Positions 24,990 to 32,910 of a DNA stretch of 50,515 bases are shown here, in pieces. Each line of letters opens with the position of its first letter. Position 1 is the first letter of the stretch. The notes beneath the pieces are model-generated. The model worked only from the letters and a program-made list of their open reading frames with translations. It searched no databases and was not told the origin of the DNA. Made by a program: the position numbers and the translations under genes. The DNA comes from Pseudomonadota bacterium (GTDB taxonomy: Bacteria; Myxococcota_A; Polyangia; Polyangiales; Polyangiaceae): contig JAEYVE010000162.1 of the NCBI GenBank assembly GCA_023432025.1, forward strand, positions 1-50,515, given 5' to 3'.

Positions 24990-26293
24990 CGAGCCTCACC
25001 ATCGTTCGGGAGGGTGAAGCCTCCTTCGGCGACTCCCTGCGTCAGCTGAGCCGCCGCGGCGAAACCGACCTCGATCGGGTCGAGCCCGCGGTGCGCGAAA
25101 TCCTTGGCGCCGTGCGCGCTGAAGGCGATGCGGGCGTGCGCCGCTACGTCGAGCGCTTCGAAAACCGTAAAGTCGAGCGCCTCCTGGTCGAGGACTACGA
25201 CGGAGAGGCCGCGTTGGCCTCGCTCCCCGCTGACCTTGCGCGCGCGCTCCGCACGGCGACGGACCGCATTCGCGAGTACCACGAGAAGCAAGCCGAGCAG
25301 CTGCGGAGCTTCGAGTACGAAAAGGCCGGCGTCACTTTGGCGAGCCGGGTCACGCCGCTCGACCGCGTGGGCATTTACGCCCCGGGCGGCAAGGCGTGTT
25401 ACCCGTCCAGCGTGCTCATGTGCGCGGTGCCCGCCAAGGTCGCCGGCGTCCGAGAGATCTATCTCGCGAGCCCCGACACGAGCGCCGAAGTACGCGCCGC
25501 GTGCCACCTCGCCGGTGTCAAAGCGCTCGTCGACGCAGGCGGCGCGCAGGCCATCGCCGCCATGGGCTACGGCACCGAGTCCGTGCCCCAGGTCGACAAA
25601 ATCGTCGGCCCGGGAAACATCTTCGTCGCCGCCGCCAAGCGCCTCGTGTTCGGCGAGGTGGACATCGACAGCATCGCCGGGCCCAGCGAAATCTTGGTCA
25701 TCGCCGACGACTCGGCGGATCCAGAGGTCGTCGCCGCGGACTTGCTCTCCCAAGCCGAGCACGACGAAGACGCGTACCCGCTCCTCCTCACGGACAGCCT
25801 GAGCCTCGCCCAGGCCACGGACGCTGCCGTCGCGCGTCAGCTCGCCGCGCTCCCGGAAAAGGACGCGCGCGGCCGTACCAGGCGCGCGGTCGCCGTAGAG
25901 TCCGTCCGAAGAAACGGCTTCGCCCTGGTCGCCGAGAGCTACGAAAGCCTGGTTTCCATCGCCAACCGCCTGGCGGCCGAGCACGTGTCCATTCAAACGC
26001 GAGAGCCCCGCGCGCTCACGGATCGCATCCTGCGCGCCGGCGCCATCTTCATCGGGCACAACACGCCGGAAGCTGCGGGAGACTACCTCGCGGGCCCGAG
26101 CCACGTACTGCCCACGGGCGGAGCGGCTCGCTACGGCGCGCCGCTCGGTGTGTACGACTTCGTCTCACGCACTTCGCTCATCGGCTACGAGCCGGCGGCG
26201 CTCGCCGCGCAAGCCGATGACATCATCGTCTTCGCGCGCAGCGAAGGCCTCGACGCGCACGCGCGAGCCGTAGAAGTTCGCACCAAGCGCTAA
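24986..26293 (+). CDS. hisD: Histidinol dehydrogenase
   Basis: Catalyses the last two steps of histidine synthesis, histidinol to histidine, with NAD+ and Zn2+. The 435-aa protein has VTPLDRVGIYAPGGKACYPSS, DAGGAQAIAAMGYGTESVPQVDKIVGPGN, IDSIAGPSEILVIAD, DLLSQAEHDEDA and AGAIFIGHNTPEAAGDYLAGPSHVLPTGGAAR, covering the NAD and zinc sites. It starts within the SUKH gene stop (ATGA). The last ~60 nt of the gene are repeated twice just downstream as non-coding tandem copies. No other his genes are in the window. Confidence 0.96.
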   Translation: MTSLTIVREGEASFGDSLRQLSRRGETDLDRVEPAVREILGAVRAEGDAGVRRYVERFENRKVERLLVEDYDGEAALASLPADLARALRTATDRIREYHEKQAEQLRSFEYEKAGVTLASRVTPLDRVGIYAPGGKACYPSSVLMCAVPAKVAGVREIYLASPDTSAEVRAACHLAGVKALVDAGGAQAIAAMGYGTESVPQVDKIVGPGNIFVAAAKRLVFGEVDIDSIAGPSEILVIADDSADPEVVAADLLSQAEHDEDAYPLLLTDSLSLAQATDAAVARQLAALPEKDARGRTRRAVAVESVRRNGFALVAESYESLVSIANRLAAEHVSIQTREPRALTDRILRAGAIFIGHNTPEAAGDYLAGPSHVLPTGGAARYGAPLGVYDFVSRTSLIGYEPAALAAQADDIIVFARSEGLDAHARAVEVRTKR

Positions 26294-26455
26294 CGGTTCT
26301 TTCTCTTCGTCCACGGCGAAGGCCCCGACGCGCGTCTCGCGAGCCGCAACAGCGCACCAAGCGCTAACGGTTCTTTCTCTTCGTCCGCGGCGAAGGCCTC
26401 GACGCGCGTCTCGCGAGCCGCAACAGCGCGCCAAGCGCCAACGGCTCTTTTTTGG
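26230..26455. repeat. Tandem duplication of the hisD 3' end (about 3 copies, period 74-75)
   Basis: The end of hisD (about 26231-26293, including the stop) recurs at about 26308-26367 and again at about 26382-26440. Matching landmarks: GCGAAGGCC at 26241, 26316 and 26390; CCAAGCGC at 26283, 26357 and 26431. The period is 75 then 74. The second copy is nearly perfect against the third; the third loses the stop (CCAACGG) and runs into TTTTTT. Only the first copy is coding. Confidence 0.85.
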
Positions 26456-26646
26456 GCGGCGCAGCCCGCCCCCGCGCGGTGCTCCCGCACTACACTCCGT
26501 TCGTCCGCGACGAATCGCGGCGCAAAGCGCCGCGATTCGTCGCTCCAAGAGCAGCAGCCGCTCAACTGCACCTTGGCGGCACGCGAGCGGTGACGCTGCC
26601 GCGTCCCCGCTCGCAATACGCGCGCCATCCGCGAACGCGCGCGCCG
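26294..26646. other. Non-coding gap between convergent hisD and FHA genes
   Basis: A 353-bp interval without a credible gene. It holds the two downstream copies of the hisD-tail repeat, a T6 run at 26447-26452, a 15-base sequence also found at 47265-47279, and the perfect hairpin at 26507-26543. The small open frames here are compositional. Confidence 0.7.
26507..26543. terminator. Perfect 17-bp inverted repeat with AAA loop
   Basis: 26507-26523 pairs perfectly with 26527-26543 around a 3-nt AAA loop. It lies between convergent hisD and the FHA-DUF4388 gene. There is no T-tract on either side, so it could be a bidirectional terminator or a 3' stability element. Confidence 0.6.
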
Positions 26647-27609
26647 TCAGCCGACGATGGTGATGTAGCCCTTACGCAGGAGGTCGATCACGTCCTGGGC
26701 CGTCTCGAGATCCGTCTTTTGGGAGCGGTCGAGCGCCACCTGGAACGACGGAGCGTTGATGGCCACCTGCAACGTGTCGAGCTTCGACTGCTCGAGCTGG
26801 TGGAGCGGCGCTTCCAGCGGCGTCTTCAACGTGAGGCGCTGCTCGAGCTTGGGGAGCTTGGCGCTCAGGTTCGCGAGCTCGTCCAACTGACGGAAGCCTT
26901 CCATCAGGAGCGCTTGCGCCGTGAGCTCGATGCCACCCGCCGGTTCGCTGGATGCGGCGGGCTCGAGCGAGAACGTACCCTGCGTCCACGCGAGCATGCG
27001 GTACGCCGCCTTCACCGGCAGCAGACCGGGACGCGAATCGATGCTCGCGTAGTGGACCAAGCCGCCCTTGAGGTGAATGCGGCCGACCTCTTGCGAGTGA
27101 ATGACCAGGACCCCCGTCTTCCGCGACGTGCCGAAAAGCTGCATGAGATCCGGCAATGGAATTTCTTCCAAGTTGCCGCTCATGCGCGTGCTTTGGCTGG
27201 TCTTTTCGTGACGAACGGTCTCCTTCGCGAGCTTCTGGAGGTTCTGGCTGGGGCCACCCGGGTGCTCGATGCTGACCAACTTGAGAATGCTGGTGCCGAT
27301 GAGCACGCGGTCCCCCTCGCGCAGCGAGGCATGTTGAATGCGCTCGCCGTTGATGAAGGTGCCGTTGGTCGAACCCAAATCCTCGATGTGGACCACGCCG
27401 CCACGCAGCTCGATGCGCGCGTGCTTGCGAGAGACCATTTCTTCGACGAGCACCATGTCCAGATCGCTCGAGCGACCGACGACGATGGTCGTGCCTTCCG
27501 TCAGCGGAAACTCACCCCCCTGGTACTTGCCCGAGATGAACCTGAGCGCGAGCTGGCCGCTCGAGACGGGCGCGGAGGTATCAGAAGGAGGATTGAACCC
27601 GGAGTTCAT
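26647..27609 (-). CDS. FHA domain + DUF4388 (PATAN-like) signalling protein
   Basis: A 320-aa cytoplasmic protein. The FHA domain (about 22-115) has all phosphothreonine-reading landmarks: VGRSSDLD (Arg46), SRKHARI (Ser60, His63) and STNGTFING (Asn82). A DUF4388/PATAN domain follows (about 144-215; MSGNLEEIPLPDLMQLFGTSRKTGVLVI, GRIHLKGGLVHYASI), then a helical tail ending in DVIDLLRKGYITIVG. Such proteins link Ser/Thr kinases to gliding/polarity or response-regulator outputs in Myxococcota, which fits the kinase at 20.4 kb but is not proof. The frame is open to 27747; the start at 27609 is chosen from domain proximity, with 27639 as an alternative. No ribosome-binding site is obvious. Confidence 0.85.
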   Translation of the reverse strand: MNSGFNPPSDTSAPVSSGQLALRFISGKYQGGEFPLTEGTTIVVGRSSDLDMVLVEEMVSRKHARIELRGGVVHIEDLGSTNGTFINGERIQHASLREGDRVLIGTSILKLVSIEHPGGPSQNLQKLAKETVRHEKTSQSTRMSGNLEEIPLPDLMQLFGTSRKTGVLVIHSQEVGRIHLKGGLVHYASIDSRPGLLPVKAAYRMLAWTQGTFSLEPAASSEPAGGIELTAQALLMEGFRQLDELANLSAKLPKLEQRLTLKTPLEAPLHQLEQSKLDTLQVAINAPSFQVALDRSQKTDLETAQDVIDLLRKGYITIVG

Positions 27610-27749
27610 CGTCGACGGAGCAGGAGGCCACAGAATCATCGGCGAGCCCGCGCTGCGCGCAAGCCTGGATGCACACCCACGAACGCCCACCCTGGGACGC
27701 GCAGACAGCATCCGACTCTGTCTCTTGCAGGATAGGCGGGGGTGCAAGC

Positions 27750-27863
27750 ATGGGTCAAGGAAAGCAGAGGGATCGTAAGGAGTTGCAACGCTGCCCCAGA
27801 TTTGCCGACCCAGCTTGTCGTGATGACCCTCGTTGTGCGCGGCCAGCAGGCCGGCTCAGTTAG
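27750..27863 (+). CDS. Possible 37-aa Cys-containing small protein
   Basis: A small open frame starting ATGGGTCAAGG, preceded by a G-rich GGCGGGGG at suitable distance. It encodes a basic peptide with Cys residues in the order C-x7-C-x6-C (RCPRF..ACRDD..RCARP) and ends inside the stop region of the convergent histidine kinase. Its base composition is less G/C-biased than its neighbours and it lies in a 250-bp gap, so it might be a real microprotein or chance. No known family. Confidence 0.25.
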   Translation: MGQGKQRDRKELQRCPRFADPACRDDPRCARPAGRLS

Positions 27864-30076
27864 CTCATCTTTACGTCGTGAAGCGTACGCTGACGTGGGT
27901 TTGCTGCGTCCGCCTCTCGGGCTGGATTGTCCACTGAGGCGTCTACGGGGGGCAGTGTCGGTGTAGCTGCGACCGGGTACGCCACGGGCAGTGCCACGGT
28001 GAACGCGGAGCCTTGCCCCACCTGTGAGCGAACGTCGATACGCCCGCCCATGTCTTCCACGATGCGTTGGCTGATGGCGAGCCCGAGACCCGTGCCGCGG
28101 TCCTTCGTGGTCACGAAAGGCACGAAGAGACTTTTTATCATCTCGGGGTCGATGCCGGGGCCCTCGTCACGAACCGTCAGCTCCACCCAACGCGGGCCCG
28201 ATTCCGCTGACTCCACGCTGGGCGAAGACGACTCTGGCGCCGCCCACAGGGGCGCCGAAGGCCCCTCCTCACCGCCAGCGCGCGTTTGCACGGTCACTAC
28301 GCCGCGCCCCTGCATGGCCTGCACTGCGTTCCGCACCAGGTTGATGATGACTTGTCGAAGCTGCTCTGCGTCCGCGCGCACGGGCGGAAGCCAAGGAGCC
28401 AGGATCGTTTCCAAACGACAGTCCGGGCTCTCTGGAGACAAGACGCGCAGCGTGCGCTCGACGACGGCGTTCACGTCCACCTGCCCCGGAGTGGCCTTTG
28501 CCGGACGCGCATAGTCGAGCACCGAGCCCACGACGCGGTCGAGTCGATCGACCTCCTCGAGGATGATGCCCACGAACTCGCGATCGCTCGGGCTGAGCGT
28601 GCTGGCCGCCGGATCTCCCAGGAGCTGGGCGGCGCCCTTGATGGCGCCGAGAGGGTTCTTGACCTCGTGGGCCAAGCCCGCCGCCATTTGCCCGAGCAAT
28701 GCCAGACGATCGCGCGCCTGCATGCGCTGGTACTCGCGGGAATTTTCCACCACCACGCCGACCTGGAAGGCGAGCGTTTCGAGCAAGAGCACCTCGTCCG
28801 CCGAGTACGCGTCCGCGACGCGATCGTCGACGACCACCAAGAAGCCGAACAGCGCCTCTCGCTCTCCACGCAAGCTCGTGCAAACGCCCTGCTTGAACGC
28901 GCCCAAGAGCTCGGCGGCTGCCAAGACTCGCTCGTGCGCGTCCAGCTCGAGGCTCCAGCCGCGCCTGCGCGCCTCGGCGGCGTCGCGCGCCACCTCTTCC
29001 AGCACGACCGACGGACGGTGGAGCAAGCGGTCCAAGAGCGGGCGCGCAGCAGCCACCTCGATGTGCGCCGGCGCCTCGGGGCCGAACTGCGCCGAGAGCT
29101 CGAAGTGCATCCCCACTGCGTCGCGCAGATAGAGCGCCGCGCCCGTGGCGCGGCGCGAGGCGCCAAGCGCGCCCATCACCACTTCCTCCAGCTGATCGAT
29201 GCGGAGCACGTGCGCCAACTCGGCGCGCACCTCGGTCACGGCTCGCTCGAGATCCACGCGCTCGCGAAAGAAGGCCCGGTGGATGGCGGCGTTCACCTTC
29301 TCGCGCAGCGGCTCGAAAAGAATGAGCATGATGATCGTCGCCAGCGACGCGCCCAGGTACATCGTGTCGAAGCCGCCGAACAAGTCGACCGACACGTAGA
29401 AAATCGCGGAGAGGCAGGTGGCCAGCGCAGCGGAGAGCAGCACCTGACCGAGCACGTCGTACACGTCCACGAAGCGCTGGCGGATCAACGACTCGGCCAG
29501 AACGAACAGGAACAAGATGACGAGCACCGCGCCGATGGGCGGCACGTCGAAGCCGACGAACCAGAGAAAGTCGGCCAAGTTGGCGGCCACTGCGGACGCC
29601 CCTACGAGCACCAGGAAGCGCACGCGACGCTGCGTGGTGCGCGAGGGGGTGCTCTCCGAGCGCGCGGCGAGCGACCACAGGCCCGCGCCGAGCAGGCCGA
29701 ACGCGTACACGAAGACGAGGCTGCGCACCCACCAATAACGGAGCGGCACGAGCAGCGCGACCGCCACCACCGGCACCAGGAGCACGTTGGCGACGCGCTG
29801 CAACGTGGGACGACGTTGGGGCTCCGGCAAGAGCGCCTCGAAGAGACGCAGACCGAAGTGCGGCAAGAGCACCGCCAGAAGCGCCGTGAAGCGCGCCCAC
29901 ACGTCTGCGCGTACGGAGTGGTAGAGCCACTGCGCGAGGTACCAGAGCCCAATGTCGGCAGCGAAACCCGCGAACCAAATCTGAGGCCGACGCGGGCGAC
30001 CGCGCAGCAGGATGGACACGGCGATGGCGATGGCGAGCGCGCCACAGAAGAGCGAAGTGCGCGTTCGAAGGTCCAT
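27860..30076 (-). CDS. Large membrane sensor histidine kinase with GAF domain (NtrB-like core)
   Basis: A 738-aa kinase. The N-terminal ~255 residues contain seven to eight hydrophobic helices, reminiscent of multi-TM sensor regions in PrsK-type kinases. A GAF-like domain follows (about 285-445), then a DHp domain with MAAGLAHEVKNPLGAIKGAAQLL (His470) of the NtrB/HPK4 type, and an ATPase domain with LVRNAVQAMQG (N-box), DEGPGI (637-642) and GTGLGLAISQRIVED (661-675). A Ser/Pro-rich insertion of about 25 residues sits between the N-box and G1. NtrB-type kinases often partner sigma-54 activators, but none is adjacent. It lies 64 nt after nadD on the same strand. Confidence 0.92.
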   Translation of the reverse strand: MDLRTRTSLFCGALAIAIAVSILLRGRPRRPQIWFAGFAADIGLWYLAQWLYHSVRADVWARFTALLAVLLPHFGLRLFEALLPEPQRRPTLQRVANVLLVPVVAVALLVPLRYWWVRSLVFVYAFGLLGAGLWSLAARSESTPSRTTQRRVRFLVLVGASAVAANLADFLWFVGFDVPPIGAVLVILFLFVLAESLIRQRFVDVYDVLGQVLLSAALATCLSAIFYVSVDLFGGFDTMYLGASLATIIMLILFEPLREKVNAAIHRAFFRERVDLERAVTEVRAELAHVLRIDQLEEVVMGALGASRRATGAALYLRDAVGMHFELSAQFGPEAPAHIEVAAARPLLDRLLHRPSVVLEEVARDAAEARRRGWSLELDAHERVLAAAELLGAFKQGVCTSLRGEREALFGFLVVVDDRVADAYSADEVLLLETLAFQVGVVVENSREYQRMQARDRLALLGQMAAGLAHEVKNPLGAIKGAAQLLGDPAASTLSPSDREFVGIILEEVDRLDRVVGSVLDYARPAKATPGQVDVNAVVERTLRVLSPESPDCRLETILAPWLPPVRADAEQLRQVIINLVRNAVQAMQGRGVVTVQTRAGGEEGPSAPLWAAPESSSPSVESAESGPRWVELTVRDEGPGIDPEMIKSLFVPFVTTKDRGTGLGLAISQRIVEDMGGRIDVRSQVGQGSAFTVALPVAYPVAATPTLPPVDASVDNPAREADAANPRQRTLHDVKMS

Positions 30077-30140
30077 CGCGAAGCTGGGAGAGGCGGCAGA
30101 AGCTCGGGCGCCCGCTTATGGGCTTCGCCCGGTGGGGGCC

Positions 30141-30758
30141 TTAGCGGTACAGGTCGTGCTCGTCGATGTAGGCGAGCACCTCGTGGGGTACGACCTCCGT
30201 GAGCCGGCGTCGAGCCTCCAGCGCTTCCGGAGCGACAGCCCTGGTGGAACCCGCTGGAGGGCGGGGCCCACGCCCCGCGAGCCAGGCGCGCACCTCGGTG
30301 GAAGATACGCCGGGGAGAACCGGATCAGGAGCCTCGGTCCCGTGCACGCCGACGCGCCCGAACGCGAGCACCGGCGCAAGACGACTCACCTCGCCCCAGC
30401 GGTACCACTTGGCGTGGTCGCGTAGCACGTCCGCGCCGACGATGAGACGCAGCTCCGCGCCCGGGTACGCGCCGCGCAGCGCCTCGAGCGTGTAGAGCGT
30501 GTAGTTCGGCGGAGGCAGCTCGCGCTCCAGCTCGCTCACCTCCACACCCGCCACGTTATCGAAGGCGAGACGGCACAGCGCCACGCGGTGCTCGAACGAC
30601 TCCAACCGCTTTCCGAAAGCGTGACCGTACACGGGGACCACGAGCACCCGGTCGACCTCGGACGAGCGCAAGACTTCCTTCGCTGCCAGGACGTGCGCGA
30701 TGTGCGGTGGGTCGAAGCTGCCGCCAAAGACACCCAGCCGCACGTCAGCCACCGGCAA
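30141..30758 (-). CDS. nadD: Nicotinate-nucleotide adenylyltransferase
   Basis: Makes nicotinate adenine dinucleotide from NaMN and ATP in NAD synthesis. The 205-aa protein has VFGGSFDPPHIAHVLAA (nucleotidyltransferase HxGH-type motif), VPVYGHAFGK, NYTLYTLEALR, LIVGADVLRDHAKWYRW and the late SSTEVRAWL. The ATG at 30758 overlaps the end of the upstream degenerate phosphoesterase gene by 14 nt; a GTG at 30743 immediately after that stop is an alternative start giving MRLGVFGGS. Translation coupling to the upstream gene is likely either way. Confidence 0.94.
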   Translation of the reverse strand: MPVADVRLGVFGGSFDPPHIAHVLAAKEVLRSSEVDRVLVVPVYGHAFGKRLESFEHRVALCRLAFDNVAGVEVSELERELPPPNYTLYTLEALRGAYPGAELRLIVGADVLRDHAKWYRWGEVSRLAPVLAFGRVGVHGTEAPDPVLPGVSSTEVRAWLAGRGPRPPAGSTRAVAPEALEARRRLTEVVPHEVLAYIDEHDLYR

Positions 30759-31353
30759 CGCGGAGGTTCATCTCTCGCGCCAACTCGACGCGCTCTTGGC
30801 TCAGCTCCTCGAGCGCCCCCGAGTAAATGGTGACGTCCACAGCGCCCTCGTGATCTTCCAGCAACATGACGCCTCCGCGAGGAAATGAGCCGGGGGACAG
30901 AAACCACCGGCGCCCGATGCGCTTGACCAGCGGCTCGTCACTCTTGCCGAAGAGGAGCAGCGTAGCGGGCAAGATGTCCTCTTCCTCGAGGTACGCCTTG
31001 TCGTAGATCATGACCGCCACCTTTCCGGCCAAGAGCTCGACGCCGCGCGTGGCCTCTCCGGGCAGCGATTCGTACATGCGCAGGCGGCTGCGCTCGGCCT
31101 CACGCGCCAAGTACTCGTCGATTTCCTCGGAGCTCGCGTGGGCGGTGCGCTCCGTAGCGCGGCGACACAGCGCCGCCTCGCTGGCGTCCTCACCCACGAG
31201 CTGCTCCGCCCAGCGCTGCACCAGCTGATCGAGGCTCTCGTCCGCCCCGAGGTACACCACGCGCTCGGCGTCCTGCTTGCGACGCAGAAAGCGCGCTGCG
31301 CGCTCCAGCGCATCCGCGTGTCCCATAGCCGGGCCCAGGAGTCCAAGGCGCAT
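30745..31353 (-). CDS. Degenerate metallophosphoesterase-like protein
   Basis: A 202-aa protein whose layout follows calcineurin-like YfcE/MJ0936 phosphodiesterases but without metal ligands. The position of the family SDTHGN has LGPAMGHADALERAARFL (about 6-23); the GD motif is YLGADES (34-40); the family GHTH position reads LLFGKSDEPLVKR (134-145); and the NPGS position is SPGSFPRGGVMLLED (153-167). The overall order and spacing are kept, so it is probably a catalytically dead scaffold or regulator. This is inference from motif order; a database match was not possible. It overlaps nadD and follows ccmB by 40 nt. Confidence 0.6.
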   Translation of the reverse strand: MRLGLLGPAMGHADALERAARFLRRKQDAERVVYLGADESLDQLVQRWAEQLVGEDASEAALCRRATERTAHASSEEIDEYLAREAERSRLRMYESLPGEATRGVELLAGKVAVMIYDKAYLEEEDILPATLLLFGKSDEPLVKRIGRRWFLSPGSFPRGGVMLLEDHEGAVDVTIYSGALEELSQERVELAREMNLRVAGG

Positions 31354-31362
31354 GCGCCACTT

Positions 31363-31368
31363 ACGTTA
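31363..31368 (-). promoter_or_regulatory. Putative extended -10 element (TGC-TAACGT on minus strand)
   Basis: On the minus strand TAACGT, preceded by TGC, ends 9 nt before the ATG of the phosphoesterase-like gene. It could drive that gene and nadD independently of ccmB as a leaderless mRNA. Confidence 0.35.
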
Positions 31369-31393
31369 GCACACCCGCGCGCGGGCCAGCAGC

Positions 31394-32116
31394 TCACCCC
31401 TCGAGCAACGTGCCGAACAGCGCGAGCCCCCCGACCACGAAGGTCAAATCGAAGACGAACAAGAGCTTCAGGTAGTCTCCGAGCGCCGCGAGCGGCACCC
31501 CCTCCAAGAGCTCCCGCGTACCGGCCACGGCGGTGAGCAGGCTCGGCGCGAGCAGAGGAAACAGCACGACCGCCAAGATGAGATCCCGCGCGCGCGTGCG
31601 CACGGTCATGGCGCCGAACAAAGTGCCGCTGGCCGCGATGCCCGGCGTAGCCACCAGAGCAATGACCAAGAGGCCCGCGCCGCGCTGCCACAAGTCGACC
31701 GAAAAGAACAACGCCGCCGCCGGAAAAACCACCAGCTCCACGGCAAACAAGAAGGTGAGGAGCCCCAGCGCCTTGCCAGCGAAAAGCGCGCTCGGCGCGA
31801 GCGGTGACGTGAGCAAACCGTCCAGCGCGTGTCCCTCGCGCTCGCGCGCCCAGCTGCGTCCCAAAGCGAGCACCGCGGCGAAGGCGACGGAGAGCCACAC
31901 CACTCCCGAAGCAACGACCCGACCGGTGAGGGGTCCCCCGAAAAACGACATGGACGAAAGGACGACGACGAGCACCGCGAAGAAGCCGCTCGTCATCGTG
32001 ACCTCGCCGGTGCGCGCTTCGATGGCGACGTCTTTGGAGAGTACGAGCCACACTTGGCGCAACCACGACGGCGCGACGGGGACTGGCAGCTCGGCTAAGG
32101 GGACGCGCGCGTTCAT
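31394..32116 (-). CDS. ccmB: CcmB-like heme exporter / ABC permease
   Basis: A 240-aa integral membrane protein with six hydrophobic helices, close in length and style to CcmB (about 220 aa). WLVLSKDVAIEARTGE near the N-terminus matches the family phrase with the charged K-D-hhh-E-x-R pattern, followed by LGRSWAREREGHALDGLLTSPLAPSALFAGK, which is conserved in CcmB. CcmB with CcmA/C forms the exporter of cytochrome-c maturation. No ccmA, ccmC or ccmE lies in the window, so the partner genes are elsewhere or this is an orphan. The frame is open upstream, but homology begins after MNARVPLAEL. It is divergent from the DUF2505 gene. Confidence 0.82.
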   Translation of the reverse strand: MNARVPLAELPVPVAPSWLRQVWLVLSKDVAIEARTGEVTMTSGFFAVLVVVLSSMSFFGGPLTGRVVASGVVWLSVAFAAVLALGRSWAREREGHALDGLLTSPLAPSALFAGKALGLLTFLFAVELVVFPAAALFFSVDLWQRGAGLLVIALVATPGIAASGTLFGAMTVRTRARDLILAVVLFPLLAPSLLTAVAGTRELLEGVPLAALGDYLKLLFVFDLTFVVGGLALFGTLLEG

Positions 32117-32268
32117 TTCTAGGAGCTCACAGCGCGAAGCGCCGCGCGAGAGAGCCGCATCATAGCGAAGAGAACGGAGCCCGCTCCGAAAATGAAGGGT
32201 AAAGCGCGACCCCGTGCGACGTCTCCGACCCTCGCCCCGGCTCGCCTCGAACACGCCTCGTTTCTGTG

Positions 32269-32274
32269 TACGAT
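32269..32274 (+). promoter_or_regulatory. Putative -10 element (TACGAT), leaderless type
   Basis: TACGAT is separated by 6 nt from the ATG of the DUF2505 gene, with no room for a ribosome-binding site. Confidence 0.35.
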
Positions 32275-32280
32275 ACGCTC

Positions 32281-32790
32281 ATGGCCGAAAACGTCCGCAT
32301 CGAGCACACCTTCGCGTGCAGCGAAGACACCTTTTGGGACAAGCTGTTCTTCGACGACGAGTACAACCGCCGCATGTACGAGGCGCTGCACTTCTCTCTC
32401 TGGCGCGAGGTGAGCCGCGACGACCGGGGGGGCCACGTCGCGCGCGTCGTGGAGTGCGAGCCTCCTCTGGGAGATCTGCCCGCGCCCATCAAAAAGGTCG
32501 TCGGTGAGGGTCTCCGCTATCGCGAGGAGGGACGCTTCGAAAAATCACCGCGCCGCTACGTCGTGCACGTCGTGCCGAGCCGCTTGGCCGACAAGATGAG
32601 CGTCGAAGGCCAGCTGGTAACGCAGCCTCTCGGCGACAAGGAGTGCAAGCGTATTTTCACGGCGACGGTGAGCGTGAAGGTGTTCGGCGTGGGAGGCATG
32701 ATCGAGAAGCGGATCGCCTCTGACTTGCAGCGCAGCTACGACGCCGGAGCACGTTTCACCGCCAAATACATTCAAGAAAAGGGCCTGTAA
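32281..32790 (+). CDS. DUF2505-like protein (START/SRPBCC-like fold)
   Basis: A 169-aa cytoplasmic protein. An N-terminal IEHTFACSEDTFWDKLFFDDEYNRRMYE, a central beta-sheet (RYVVHVVPSRLADKMSVEGQL) and a C-terminal long helix IEKRIASDLQRSYDAGARFTAKYI match DUF2505, a family related to SRPBCC/START lipid- or ligand-binding domains. The function is unknown. The ATG at 32281 gives the family-like MAENVRIEHTF start. It is divergent from ccmB and convergent with the small repeat protein. Confidence 0.75.
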   Translation: MAENVRIEHTFACSEDTFWDKLFFDDEYNRRMYEALHFSLWREVSRDDRGGHVARVVECEPPLGDLPAPIKKVVGEGLRYREEGRFEKSPRRYVVHVVPSRLADKMSVEGQLVTQPLGDKECKRIFTATVSVKVFGVGGMIEKRIASDLQRSYDAGARFTAKYIQEKGL

Positions 32791-32852
32791 GCCACCGAGC
32801 AGCCGAGCTTCACCGCCTTAGCGCAAGGCTCCGCACTCGGCCGCACAAAACG

Positions 32853-32887
32853 CGCGAGCCGCCGACCCCGAAGGGCGGCGGCTCGCG
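32853..32887. terminator. Hairpin between convergent genes
   Basis: An 11-bp perfect stem (32853-32863 with 32877-32887) and a 13-nt loop that can itself pair (CCC..GGG) lie between the DUF2505 gene and the convergent small repeat protein gene. No T-tract is present. It is a likely shared 3' end. Confidence 0.5.
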
Positions 32888-32910
32888 GCGAGCAGCGTCG
32901 AAACGAACGC

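Noticed and set aside
26294..26646. Possible small gene in the hisD-FHA gap
   Set aside because: The open frames cross the decayed hisD-tail copies and the hairpin; the peptides are Arg/Ser-rich with no start signal.
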